Below, piece after piece: positions 18,230 to 26,845 of a DNA stretch of 64,000 bases; positions within the stretch are counted from its first letter, which is position 1; every line of letters begins with the position of its first letter. The DNA is taken from NCBI GenBank assembly GCA_964560875.1, contig CAZLMW010000032.1:7803-71802 (forward strand). The letters run 5' to 3'. The notes beneath the pieces were generated by a model. That model worked only from the letters and a program-made list of their open reading frames with translations, did no database searches and was not told the DNA's origin. This DNA comes from CAZLMW01 sp964560875. Its GTDB lineage: Bacteria > Myxococcota_A > UBA9042. A program made the position numbers and the translations under genes.

Positions 18230-20137
18230 ATGAATACGGCGAGTCGCAAATACCTGGTGGCGGTGGCTTTGATCACCGCGTTTTCACTGCCAGTTACGGC
18301 TTCGGCCATCACGATCGAAGAGGTGATGACCCTGGTTCGCCTCGGCATTCCGCCAGCGCAGATCAAGAAGAAGATCGCCAAGGACGGCACCGTCTACAAG
18401 CTGACGCCGCCCCAGATCCTCAAGCTCAAGCGCTCGGGCGTTCCCGACGAGCTGATCCGTCACATGCTGCAGACGTCGTCGAAGGCGTCGGGCACCACGG
18501 GCGGCGGCGTTGTTGCCCCCGTGGTCAAGCCCAAAGAAGCGCCCAAGCGCCAGTTGACCGCCGCCGAGCAGGCCGCCGAAGAAGCGCGCATGAAGGAAGA
18601 GGCCCTGCGCCTCGCCGAAGAGCAACGCAAACGTGAAGAGGCCCAGCGCAAAGCGTTCGCCGGCAAGGTCCTCAAGCGCGGCCAGGCCCTCGCCAAGTCC
18701 GGCAAGTGGGTCGCCGCGGTGCAGGTCTTCACCAAGTTCGTCAACGACGGCGTCGGCGGAATCCCGTTCGCGCCCGACTCCGACGAGGCGTACTTCGCCA
18801 CCTACGGCATCGCCAACGCACTCGCCCGCGCCGGTCTGCTGCAGAGCGCCGCCAACAAACTGCTGGACGTGGTACGTGCCGGCCCCGAGAAGATCTTCTT
18901 CGAGTCTGCGTTCAACCAGCTCCGCGCGCTGCGCCGCAAGATCAACTACCGGCCGCCCGAGCTCGAAGACCTCACCAAGTTCGCTGTCGTCAGCAAGTCC
19001 AAGGCGTTCCAGAGCGGCTTCAACTACTTCGTCGGCGAGTTTCTGCACGACTTCGGTCTCTCTGGTGAGGCCGTGCCCTATCTCGAGAAGGTCGCGCGCA
19101 ACGCCTCCGACTACCCCCGCGCGCAGTACCTGCTTGGCCTCATCGCCTTCCAGGACGACGCGCTCGACGACGCGTCCAAGATCAAGGGCGCCAGCCAGGG
19201 CTTCCAGAACGCGGTCATCGCCGGTGAAGAACAGGACAACCTCGGCATCGTCGACCTCGGCTACCTAGCGCTGGCCCGCATGGCGTACGAGTACCAGCAG
19301 TACGACGCCGCGATTTACTACTACCGCAAGATCTCGAAGAACTCGCCCAAGCTCGCTCGCGCCTTCTACGAAGCCGGCTGGGCGTACTTCCTCAAGAACG
19401 ACGTGAGCCGCGCGCTCGGCACCTTCCACGCGCTGCACAGCCCGTTCTTCAAGCACCACTTCTACCCGGAGCTGTGGATCCTCGAAGCGACGATCTACGT
19501 CAACGCGTGCCACCCCAAGAACGCCGAAAGCGCCATCAAACGCTTCAAGGACGACGTCCTCGTGCTCGGCCCGCCGCTGCGCGACTTCCTCAAGCGCAAC
19601 CGCCGCCCCGAAGACTTCTACAACGGCGTCCTGACCTCGGTGAACAAGCCCAAGACGGCCACCTTGCCGCGCCAGCTGGTCAGCCCCGTTCTGCAGAACG
19701 TCGAGTTCTACAACCTCTACAAGACGATCAAGCAGATCGAGATGGAAGAGACCAAGGTCAAGAAGTTCATGCAGAAGCTCGGCCCGTTCGGCCAGGAGCT
19801 GCTCGCAAAGCTTGGTCAGCTCCGCAGCGAGCGAATCGCAGAAGCCGGTGTTGTTGTGCAGCGCACCCTTCGCGCGGTTCAGAAAGACATCGCCAACTAC
19901 CAGGACCGCTTGACCGAGCTCCGCATCGACCTCCAGGAACTCGAAATCACCAAGCTCGACCGTCAGATCGAGCAGGTCGAGAAGAAGGGAAAGGTGACCG
20001 ACAAGGTCGTCGAGGTTGGCGGCCAGATCGCCATCGCCGGTTCGGACTCGATGGTGTGGCCGTTCGAAGGCGAATTCTGGAAAGACGAAATCGGCGCCTA
20101 CCGCTCGTTCCTCAAGAGCAAGTGCACCGCCGAATAG
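18230..20137 (+). CDS. Periplasmic TPR/coiled-coil protein, GltC-like
   Basis: 635 residues from the ATG at 18230, chosen because GAGG lies 6 nt upstream; two ATGs at 18215 and 18218 lack a site. The signal peptide ends TASA. A small helical domain follows (EEVMTLVRLGIPPAQIKKKI and LKRSGVPDELI, residues about 28-80). Next is a charged coiled coil rich in Glu, Arg and Lys (about 105-145), then TPR-like helices to about 450. The C-terminal coiled coil includes KDIANYQDRLTELRIDLQEL. In Myxococcus GltC is, as I recall, a periplasmic TPR protein of similar length encoded after the gltB and gltA barrels. The same order here supports the call; no catalytic site is seen. Confidence 0.75.
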   Translation: MNTASRKYLVAVALITAFSLPVTASAITIEEVMTLVRLGIPPAQIKKKIAKDGTVYKLTPPQILKLKRSGVPDELIRHMLQTSSKASGTTGGGVVAPVVKPKEAPKRQLTAAEQAAEEARMKEEALRLAEEQRKREEAQRKAFAGKVLKRGQALAKSGKWVAAVQVFTKFVNDGVGGIPFAPDSDEAYFATYGIANALARAGLLQSAANKLLDVVRAGPEKIFFESAFNQLRALRRKINYRPPELEDLTKFAVVSKSKAFQSGFNYFVGEFLHDFGLSGEAVPYLEKVARNASDYPRAQYLLGLIAFQDDALDDASKIKGASQGFQNAVIAGEEQDNLGIVDLGYLALARMAYEYQQYDAAIYYYRKISKNSPKLARAFYEAGWAYFLKNDVSRALGTFHALHSPFFKHHFYPELWILEATIYVNACHPKNAESAIKRFKDDVLVLGPPLRDFLKRNRRPEDFYNGVLTSVNKPKTATLPRQLVSPVLQNVEFYNLYKTIKQIEMEETKVKKFMQKLGPFGQELLAKLGQLRSERIAEAGVVVQRTLRAVQKDIANYQDRLTELRIDLQELEITKLDRQIEQVEKKGKVTDKVVEVGGQIAIAGSDSMVWPFEGEFWKDEIGAYRSFLKSKCTAE

Positions 20138-20287
20138 TAGACGCAAGACGCCAGCGATAGGCGCGGCGACGAATCAGTCAGCGCCTCTGGGCGTTGAACC
20201 CCCGGCCCCAGGCAAAAAACCGGCCAACTTGCACGACGCAACGAACTTGGCTGGGGCCCATACTCCCTCTCCCGTGAGCGAAACAGC

Positions 20288-23200
20288 ATGATGCAGACCA
20301 CGCGGAACCCGACCTCGCGGCTTTTCCTGGCCGCCGCCTTCCTTGCCGCAGCGCTCCTGGCTCTCCCCAGTATTGCGGCTGCCCAGGCGGCACGCGCTGA
20401 AGTTAGCGTCGGAAGCAAGTCGAAGAAGAAGAAGAAAGCCTCCTCGCTGTTCGACGAAAAGACGATCAAGAAGAAGAAGAAGGCCAAGAAGAAGCGCGAT
20501 CCGGACGAGCTCGTCAAAGGTGAGTTCGACTTCGAAAAGCTCGAGCAGCTGTCCTTCGATGAGCGCGCCCGTCGCCTCCAGGCCCGTAAGTCGCGCGCTC
20601 GTCGCAAGATGATCAGCGACATGGAAGACCTGATGGCGCGTCGTGGCTCGCGCTACGCCAACGCCGCGTCGATCTTCTTCCGCCTCGCCGAGACCTGGTG
20701 GGACGAGACGCACTACCAGTACTTGCTGCAGCGCGCCAACTACAACAAGAAGCTCAAGGCCTACGACGCAGGCACTCTCTCCGTGAAGCCGACCGAGCCA
20801 GTTGAGAACTACCAAAAGAGCATCGAGTACTACGAAAAAGTCCTCAGCCAGTTCCCCAACTACAAACGTATTGACGAAGTCGTCTACCGCCTTGGCAAAG
20901 CAGCGTTGTCGCAGGGCAAGGCGCTCGGTGATCGGGTTCTGTCGAACAAGGGCGTGCAGTACCTCAACCAGCTGGTTCAGCGCTACGCCCAGAGCCGGTA
21001 CATCCCCAACGCTCACCTCGCGCTCGCCGAGCACTTCTTCGACGTCAACAACCTGACGCTCGCGAAGATGAACTACGAGCGCATCGTCCAGAACTTCAAG
21101 AACAGCCCGATGTACAACTACGCGCTGTACAAGCTCGGCTGGGTCTACTTCAACCTGCGCGAGTTCCGCCGCACGATCGAGACCTTCCAGGCGGTTGTCC
21201 GCGAGATCTCCAAGCAGGGCGGCAAGGCCATCGGCTTCCGCGACCAGGCGCTCAAGGACCTCATCCCGGCCTACGCGGAGCTCGAAAACGGCTGGCCCGA
21301 AGCGAAGGCCTACTTCCTCAAGGTCGAGGGCGAAAAGAAGATGTGGAAGGCCCTGTTGCGGCTCGCCAACATCTACGTCGCCAACGACAAAGACGACCTC
21401 GCGATCGCGCTCTTCGGTCACTTCATCGACCAGAAGCCCACCGACGCCCGCTGCGTCGACTGGTGGGAGCAGATCATCGACATCTACATCAAGCTCGAGG
21501 AGTTCGCGGGCATCGAGCAGGCGGTTCGCAAGTTCCTCGCGTTCACCGACGAGCGCACCAGCCCGTGGATCTCGGCCAACAAGGGCAACGCCGAAGCGAT
21601 CGACAAGGCGCGCGACATGGGCGAGCGGCTGCTGCTGTTTATGTCCAACCGCTTCCACCAGACGGCGCAGAAGAAGGAAGAGCAGCAAAAGGATCCCGAG
21701 GGCGCGCGGCCGTTCTACATCAAGGCTGCCAAGGACTACGCCGAGTTCGTGCGGCGCTACCCCAACAGCCCGAAGGCCTACATCGTCAACTTCTACTACG
21801 CCGAGATTCTGTTCGACCACATCAAGGACTACAAGACGGCCAACAAGCAGTACAAGCGCGTCATCGCGCTCGATCGCAAGGGTGAATACGTCGAAGACGC
21901 GGCGCTGGGCGTCATCTACTCGGTCGAAGAGCTGATGAAGCAGACCCACGCTTGCTACAAGGACGACAAGTGGAAGCACGACCCGACATGCCCGCTGCTG
22001 CTCGACCCCGCGGTCGGTGAAGGCACCAAGGTCGAGAAGACCAAGACCAAGCACGAGGTCACCGCCGAAGACGTCAAGAACGCCAACGTTCCCAAGAAGC
22101 GCCAGGAGCTCCACCCGCTCGAGGCCGACTACGTGATGGCGGCCGACAAGTATGTCGAGCTGATGGAAGCCCTCAAGAAGGAGAAGGGCGCCAAGTGGAT
22201 GAAGAAGAAGAACCGTGGCCAGAACGTGCCCGGCATCATGTACCTGGCGGCTGCGACGTACTACGAGCGCGGGCAGTATCCCAAGGCCATCGAGCGTCTC
22301 GAGAAGGTCTACAAGTACGACCAGGGCCGGCTCGAGTCCGAGATCGCCGTCAAGACCATCATTGATGTGTACGCGCGCCAGAAGAACTGGCCGCTCATCG
22401 AGAAGTGGGCGCGAAGGATGGTCAAGCGCGGCAAACGCAAGCTGCGGCTCTTCAAGGTCAAGGACCTGCGCAAGTACATCGCCGTCGCGGTTGGCGAGCA
22501 GGCCCGCGAGATGGCCGAGCGCAAAGACTTCGACGGGGCGCATCGCAAGTACGACACCATCCTCCGCGAGTTCCGCCGTGACGAGCCCGAGTTGGCAGCA
22601 ATCTCGCTCTTCAACAAGGCGACGATCTACGAGATCCAGAAGGAAGAGAAGAAGGCGATTCAGACCTACGAGGCGGTCGTCAAACAGTTCAAGAAGAGCA
22701 AGGTCGCGCCCGAGGCGATGTTCAACATCGGCATGATCTACGAGGCCCAGACGCAGTTCAAAGACGCGTCGGACTCCTTCCTCAAGATGGCCAAGATCCG
22801 CAAGAACAGCGACGCGGCCCAGGCGCTCATCAACTCCGGCGCGATCCTCAAGGCGCTCCGCCAGTACTCGGACGCCGCCAAGGTGTACGGCAACTTCATC
22901 AAGCTCGCCAAGGGCCTGAAGGAAGGCCCGAAAGAGGACATCACACGTCTCAAGGCGCTGATTCCCGACGCGCACCTCGAGGTCGGGAAGGTCCATGAAA
23001 AAGACGGCAACCTGAAAAAGGCCATCAAGGCGTACGGCCTGGTCGCCAAGAAGATGAAGGACCGGCCTGAGCTGCGGATCGAAGCGATCTCGCGGTCGAT
23101 GGCGTTCATGCACGAATCCGACACCGCCAAGTTCAAGGCCGCCACCGCCAAGTACGAGGCGCTGTCCGACAAGAAGAAGGCCAAGAAGAAGCCGCCGAAG

Positions 23201-23959
23201 AAGAAGTCCAAGAACCGCAAGAAGGTCACCAAGCTCATCAAGCAGATCAAAGCGATCTGGGATGCGGAGCCGAAGGCGCGCAAGGGCATGGCCGTCTACT
23301 ACTACGCGCAGGCGCTGTTCATGGGTGCTGAGTACGTCTACGACGACTTCGCCAACCTGTCGCTGTCGGACGTCAAGAACATGAAGGGCCTCAAACCGAT
23401 GCTTGAGAAGCAAGCGAAGCTGCTCAAGGCGGCGGAGAAAGGCTACTTCGGCGTCATCGACACGACGGCGGCTGGACTGGGACGCGCGTTCGCGGCCGCG
23501 GCGGCGTTCAAGATTGGCCTGCTGTACTACCGGTTCAAGGAAGACCTCTTCAACGCGCCGCTGCCCAAGAAGATCGAGAAGCTCTCGGACATGGGCTACA
23601 CCGACGTCGAGGACCGCTACCGCGAGACGATCGAGAAGATCGCGGCGCCGATTGAAGAGCAGGCCCTCGTCGCGCTGCGTCACGCGATCAACGTCGCGCA
23701 CAACCTTGGCGTCTACAACAAGTGGTCGCGTGAGGCGGGTGAATACGCCGCGAAGGTCAACCCGTCCGAGTACCCGACGGTCGAGAAGGACCCCAACCTT
23801 CCCAAAGCGACCACGGCGCTCAACCCCAACAAGACCACCGACCCCGCGACCAGCGCTGCGTTCATCACGCGCGTTCGCCGCGGCAAGTTCACCGTCTCCT
23901 TCAAGCCGAAGTCGATCAAGACCAAGGAAAAGAAGGCGGCCAAGCGCCAGTACAACTAG
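20288..23959 (+). CDS. Large periplasmic TPR protein, GltD/AgmU-like
   Basis: 1,223 residues with a signal peptide (cleavage after IAAAQA), then a Lys-rich segment with runs of up to five Lys (residues about 42-75). TPR and TPR-like helical repeats fill most of the rest (for example YYEKVLSQFPNYKRIDEVVY and AIERLEKVYKYDQGRLESEI). Another Lys-rich patch lies near residue 965-985. AgmU (GltD) of Myxococcus xanthus is remembered as a TPR protein of about 1,200 residues, so size and architecture agree. The start is ATG at 20288 or the adjacent ATG at 20291; no clear ribosome site is seen. It is preceded by 150 bp without a gene and followed 30 bp later by another TPR gene. Probably a scaffold within an envelope-spanning complex. 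Confidence 0.78.
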   Translation: MMQTTRNPTSRLFLAAAFLAAALLALPSIAAAQAARAEVSVGSKSKKKKKASSLFDEKTIKKKKKAKKKRDPDELVKGEFDFEKLEQLSFDERARRLQARKSRARRKMISDMEDLMARRGSRYANAASIFFRLAETWWDETHYQYLLQRANYNKKLKAYDAGTLSVKPTEPVENYQKSIEYYEKVLSQFPNYKRIDEVVYRLGKAALSQGKALGDRVLSNKGVQYLNQLVQRYAQSRYIPNAHLALAEHFFDVNNLTLAKMNYERIVQNFKNSPMYNYALYKLGWVYFNLREFRRTIETFQAVVREISKQGGKAIGFRDQALKDLIPAYAELENGWPEAKAYFLKVEGEKKMWKALLRLANIYVANDKDDLAIALFGHFIDQKPTDARCVDWWEQIIDIYIKLEEFAGIEQAVRKFLAFTDERTSPWISANKGNAEAIDKARDMGERLLLFMSNRFHQTAQKKEEQQKDPEGARPFYIKAAKDYAEFVRRYPNSPKAYIVNFYYAEILFDHIKDYKTANKQYKRVIALDRKGEYVEDAALGVIYSVEELMKQTHACYKDDKWKHDPTCPLLLDPAVGEGTKVEKTKTKHEVTAEDVKNANVPKKRQELHPLEADYVMAADKYVELMEALKKEKGAKWMKKKNRGQNVPGIMYLAAATYYERGQYPKAIERLEKVYKYDQGRLESEIAVKTIIDVYARQKNWPLIEKWARRMVKRGKRKLRLFKVKDLRKYIAVAVGEQAREMAERKDFDGAHRKYDTILREFRRDEPELAAISLFNKATIYEIQKEEKKAIQTYEAVVKQFKKSKVAPEAMFNIGMIYEAQTQFKDASDSFLKMAKIRKNSDAAQALINSGAILKALRQYSDAAKVYGNFIKLAKGLKEGPKEDITRLKALIPDAHLEVGKVHEKDGNLKKAIKAYGLVAKKMKDRPELRIEAISRSMAFMHESDTAKFKAATAKYEALSDKKKAKKKPPKKKSKNRKKVTKLIKQIKAIWDAEPKARKGMAVYYYAQALFMGAEYVYDDFANLSLSDVKNMKGLKPMLEKQAKLLKAAEKGYFGVIDTTAAGLGRAFAAAAAFKIGLLYYRFKEDLFNAPLPKKIEKLSDMGYTDVEDRYRETIEKIAAPIEEQALVALRHAINVAHNLGVYNKWSREAGEYAAKVNPSEYPTVEKDPNLPKATTALNPNKTTDPATSAAFITRVRRGKFTVSFKPKSIKTKEKKAAKRQYN

Positions 23960-23989
23960 CCGAACAGCAGACTTAACGGATCTGAACTC

Positions 23990-26044
23990 ATGAAGAACGT
24001 CAAAGCCATCCTCGCTGTCGGCATCGCGGCCGCCATTGTGCTCGCCGCGAGCCCGCTGACTGCGGGGGAAACCGAATACCTGCCCAAGCTCTCGGAGAAG
24101 GCGCAGGACTCGATGCGCGCGGGCCTTAAAGCCGCGCTCAAGCCCTTGCCCAAGTGCAACCAGCATCGCTTGTTGAAAAACGGTGCCTGCTGCCCGATGG
24201 GGTATGCGTCGCTCGGTGAACGGTGCGCTCGCATCGCGCCCGCCACATGCGCAAACGTCGCGATCGAGAACCCGAGCGCCTGCAAGTTGACGCAGTGCGC
24301 ACGCTATATCCGCGAAGTGCCCGCGCCGAAGATGGACAAGAAGGGCAAGCCGATGTGCAAGCTCGACGCCAAGGGCAAGCCGATCCCGAAAAAGGATGAA
24401 GAGGGCAACCCGGTCGAGGGTCAGTGCGAAGTCGAAATGGGCACCAAGGAAGTGCCGTGCCAGGCGTGGAAATCCGGCGTGCGCGACCTGACCTGCTTGC
24501 TCGATACTTACGAGTGCAAGAAAGCCGAGCTGGCTTCCGGACCCACGCGGTGGTGCGGCGACTGGATGAAGAAGATCACCGTGCCGCCGACACTCGACGA
24601 CGAGGGCAACCCCGTCGCTGGCAGCAAGCCGTTCGACAAGTTCATCCGCTGCCAGGCGGGTTCGGAGGGCTGCGACCAGGTTGTTCGTGAGTGCACCGGC
24701 CAGGAGCTGACGAGCAACAAGTCGGAGGGCTTTGGGCCGTGCAAGATCGGCGAGTACGTCAACCCCAAGAACAACACCTGCACCAAGTACACGTGTCCCA
24801 AGCACTGCACGACGCCCGATGGCCGTTGCGCCGCTTGTGGGCCCGACTACATCTCCGCCACCAAGTACTTCCAGGAGGCGTACAGCGCCGATGACCACTT
24901 CTACGAGGCGTACTTCAACCACGCGATGGCGCTTGAGAAGCTCGGTCGCTATGAGGAGGCCGTCGCCATCTACCAGAAGGCGGCCGGTGTCAGCCCCAAC
25001 AACGCCCGCGAACGCAGTCTGCAGCTGTCGGCCAAGGCGTTCATGGCGCGATCGAAGGTGTCGCAGGCCAAGCGTCTTCTCGAAGCTGGTGAAAAGCAGA
25101 AGGCGGAGAGTTTGCTCACCCAGGCCCGCTCGGTGTGCGAGTCGATCCGCGGACAGGACCCGGACAACGTCGTCGCAAACAACGTGTTGGCCCTGTACTG
25201 GCTGGAGAAAAACGACCTCAAGCTCGCCGAGAACTTCATCAAGCAGGTCTTGCGTGTCGATCGCGAAAACACGATCGCGCTCAACGTTCGTGGCCTCATC
25301 AACCTGCGCACCAAGAAGAACGAGATCGTGAAGTGGATCCTCGGTGAGAAGGTGCTCGCCATCGACCCGGCCAACCCCGAAGCGTTCGCCAACCTCGGTC
25401 TCGCGTACGTGCGTCTCGGCGACCTTCCACGCGCCGTCGTCGCGTTTGAAAAGGCCGTCAAGCTCAAGCCCAACTCGGTGGCGGCCCGCCTCAACCTCGG
25501 CGCCATCTACATGGAGTACCTCAACTACAAGCAGGCCGAGCGACAGTACGGTGCGGCGCTCAAGCTCGAAGGCAACAACCTCGAGGCGCTGACCGGCTAC
25601 GCGCTTGCGATGGAGGGGATGCGCAATCCCAAGAAGGCTGCCGAGCTGTACGAGAAGGTGCTGAGCAAGGACAAGACCCGCCATGCGCTGCTCGTCCGTC
25701 TTGCGCTCATTTACGAAAAGGCTCCGTTCAACGACGGCAACAAGGCCGTGGCGTACTGGAAGCGATACAAGAAGGCCGCTGAGCTGCCGCCCGGCGCCGC
25801 AGTGAAGGCTGAACGTGACGCTGCGCGGCTTGAGTGGGCCAAGATCAAGAAGAAGCGCACGCCGCGCCGCAAGGGCAAGGCCGAGTTCCTCGCCAAGAAG
25901 GCGTCGATCCAGCAGAAGGTCACCAAGCTGACCATGCTCTACAAGAACGTCCTGGCGATCGAGAGCCGCATCATGGCGATCGAACAGGGCATGAAGCTCG
26001 AGAAGGAAGCGCGGGAAGAAGAGGCCAAGAAGCCCTCCACCTGA
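23990..26044 (+). CDS. Cys-rich TPR protein, GltE/AglT-like
   Basis: 684 residues. The signal peptide is about 25 residues (ends SPLTA). Residues about 55-285 form a Cys-rich region of roughly 20 Cys. TPR repeats follow (for example YFNHAMALEKLGRYEEAVAI and AFANLGLAYVRLGDLPRAVV), and the end is a basic then acidic coiled coil (KKKRTPRRKGK; KLEKEAREEEAKKPST). Periplasmic by prediction. Its place 30 bp after the GltD-like gene suggests the gltD-gltE pair. The Cys-rich region should need oxidative folding, which may tie in with the DsbA-like protein further right. The stop overlaps the next ATG by one base (TGATG). Confidence 0.75.
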   Translation: MKNVKAILAVGIAAAIVLAASPLTAGETEYLPKLSEKAQDSMRAGLKAALKPLPKCNQHRLLKNGACCPMGYASLGERCARIAPATCANVAIENPSACKLTQCARYIREVPAPKMDKKGKPMCKLDAKGKPIPKKDEEGNPVEGQCEVEMGTKEVPCQAWKSGVRDLTCLLDTYECKKAELASGPTRWCGDWMKKITVPPTLDDEGNPVAGSKPFDKFIRCQAGSEGCDQVVRECTGQELTSNKSEGFGPCKIGEYVNPKNNTCTKYTCPKHCTTPDGRCAACGPDYISATKYFQEAYSADDHFYEAYFNHAMALEKLGRYEEAVAIYQKAAGVSPNNARERSLQLSAKAFMARSKVSQAKRLLEAGEKQKAESLLTQARSVCESIRGQDPDNVVANNVLALYWLEKNDLKLAENFIKQVLRVDRENTIALNVRGLINLRTKKNEIVKWILGEKVLAIDPANPEAFANLGLAYVRLGDLPRAVVAFEKAVKLKPNSVAARLNLGAIYMEYLNYKQAERQYGAALKLEGNNLEALTGYALAMEGMRNPKKAAELYEKVLSKDKTRHALLVRLALIYEKAPFNDGNKAVAYWKRYKKAAELPPGAAVKAERDAARLEWAKIKKKRTPRRKGKAEFLAKKASIQQKVTKLTMLYKNVLAIESRIMAIEQGMKLEKEAREEEAKKPST

Positions 26045-26125
26045 TGGATCGAGGCGGCGACCTGATGGATTGGGCTGGCGACCTGGTGGATCGTGGCGGC
26101 GACTTGATGGATCGCGCTGGCCGTC
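26042..26125 (+). repeat. 21-bp tandem repeat covering the end of the GltE-like gene
   Basis: About four copies of a 21-bp unit resembling tgatggatcgaggcggcgacc, at 26042, 26063, 26084 and 26105 (the last one diverged). The period is a multiple of three, so it keeps one reading frame and yields a seven-residue peptide repeat (GDLMDRG-like). The first copy contains the upstream stop codon and the overlapping ATG. Confidence 0.8.
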
Positions 26126-26211
26126 ACCAATCTCGAAGCGGCGGCGGCAGATCGAAGCGCGTTCTGATGCGTCGTATCAAACAGAAGGTCGTCAGGCGAT
26201 CGCTGGATTAA
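26044..26211 (+). CDS. Possible small 55-residue repeat peptide, translationally coupled
   Basis: An ATG at 26044 overlaps the TGA of the GltE-like gene (TGATG), a layout typical of translational coupling. The frame encodes 55 residues. Four heptad-like units (GGDLMDWA, GDLVDRG, GDLMDRA) precede a strongly basic tail (KRVLMRRIKQKVVRRS). Acidic amphipathic repeats followed by a basic tail could form a helix, but no family is recognised. Because the repeat is short and simple the frame may be fortuitous. It has no separate ribosome site beyond the coupling overlap. Confidence 0.35.
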   Translation: MDRGGDLMDWAGDLVDRGGDLMDRAGRHQSRSGGGRSKRVLMRRIKQKVVRRSLD

Positions 26212-26336
26212 GGTCTTGGAGCCCCGGAGCGTGACAGTTGGGCAGGGCGAAAAAAGCTTTTCGCTTGCTGCACATGGGACGGTTCCGGTACTCTCCGCGC
26301 GCGCCGCAGAAGCGGTGCACTGAACATGGAGTTAGC

Positions 26337-26594
26337 ATGAGCACTCTGCACCGCATCGTGACCGCACTCGTCGCCCTCGGACTCGTCATGGCAATGGCCA
26401 GCCCGGCGCTCGGAAAGAAGGTCAAATCGCGCTTCTACGACTTCTCCGATCAGCTGATCGATGGCGAAGTGAAGAAGCCGAGCACGATGTACATCGACAC
26501 CCGCACCCGCGCGAAGTTCCAGAAGCTGCTCCGGCTCAAGAAGTCGTTCCGGCAGGCGATGATCGACAGCAGCAAAGAGCCGATCCTCAAGTAG
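26337..26594 (+). CDS. Small secreted protein closing the Glt-like locus
   Basis: 85 residues from the ATG at 26337, chosen for GGAG 5 nt upstream; the frame is open further upstream without signal-like sequence. The signal peptide ends SPALG. The mature part (about 59 residues) is basic and starts KKVKSRFYDFSDQLIDGEVK, with a Lys/Arg-rich helix LLRLKKSFRQAM after it. I do not recognise a named family. The DFSDQ..DGE segment looks specific rather than low-complexity. Its position at the end of the TPR gene run suggests a small periplasmic partner. Confidence 0.7.
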   Translation: MSTLHRIVTALVALGLVMAMASPALGKKVKSRFYDFSDQLIDGEVKKPSTMYIDTRTRAKFQKLLRLKKSFRQAMIDSSKEPILK

Positions 26595-26845
26595 CGTTCG
26601 CGACGTCGCGAGCCGCGCCAACCCGGCGCGCCTCAACGAACTGTCACGCCCGATCGAACTGTCCTGCTCGACGGTTTCGGATCGCAGAGGACGACGCGGC
26701 GGCGTCACCCCGGCACGACGATCGCTTTGAACCCGCCGACGCCCTGTCGCCGCGGCCAAGGTCCGAGCCCAGCCCGCTCCAGCAAAACGCTGACCCGCTC
26801 CGACGTCCGCCCCTCGGCGACGCGACGCGCGATGGAGAGCAAGTC

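Noticed and set aside
20174..25684. Very long antisense open frame (over 1,800 codons) opposite the TPR genes
   Set aside because: Its Leu/Val/Arg/Asp-rich translation mirrors the Lys/Glu/Asp-rich sense proteins. It has no domain or ribosome site, and the sense genes are clear. A high-GC shadow.
26598..26640. Palindrome tcgcgacgtcgcga plus a GC-rich hairpin after the small secreted gene
   Set aside because: No T-run follows either stem, so I did not call a terminator. Such palindromes arise easily in GC-rich DNA.
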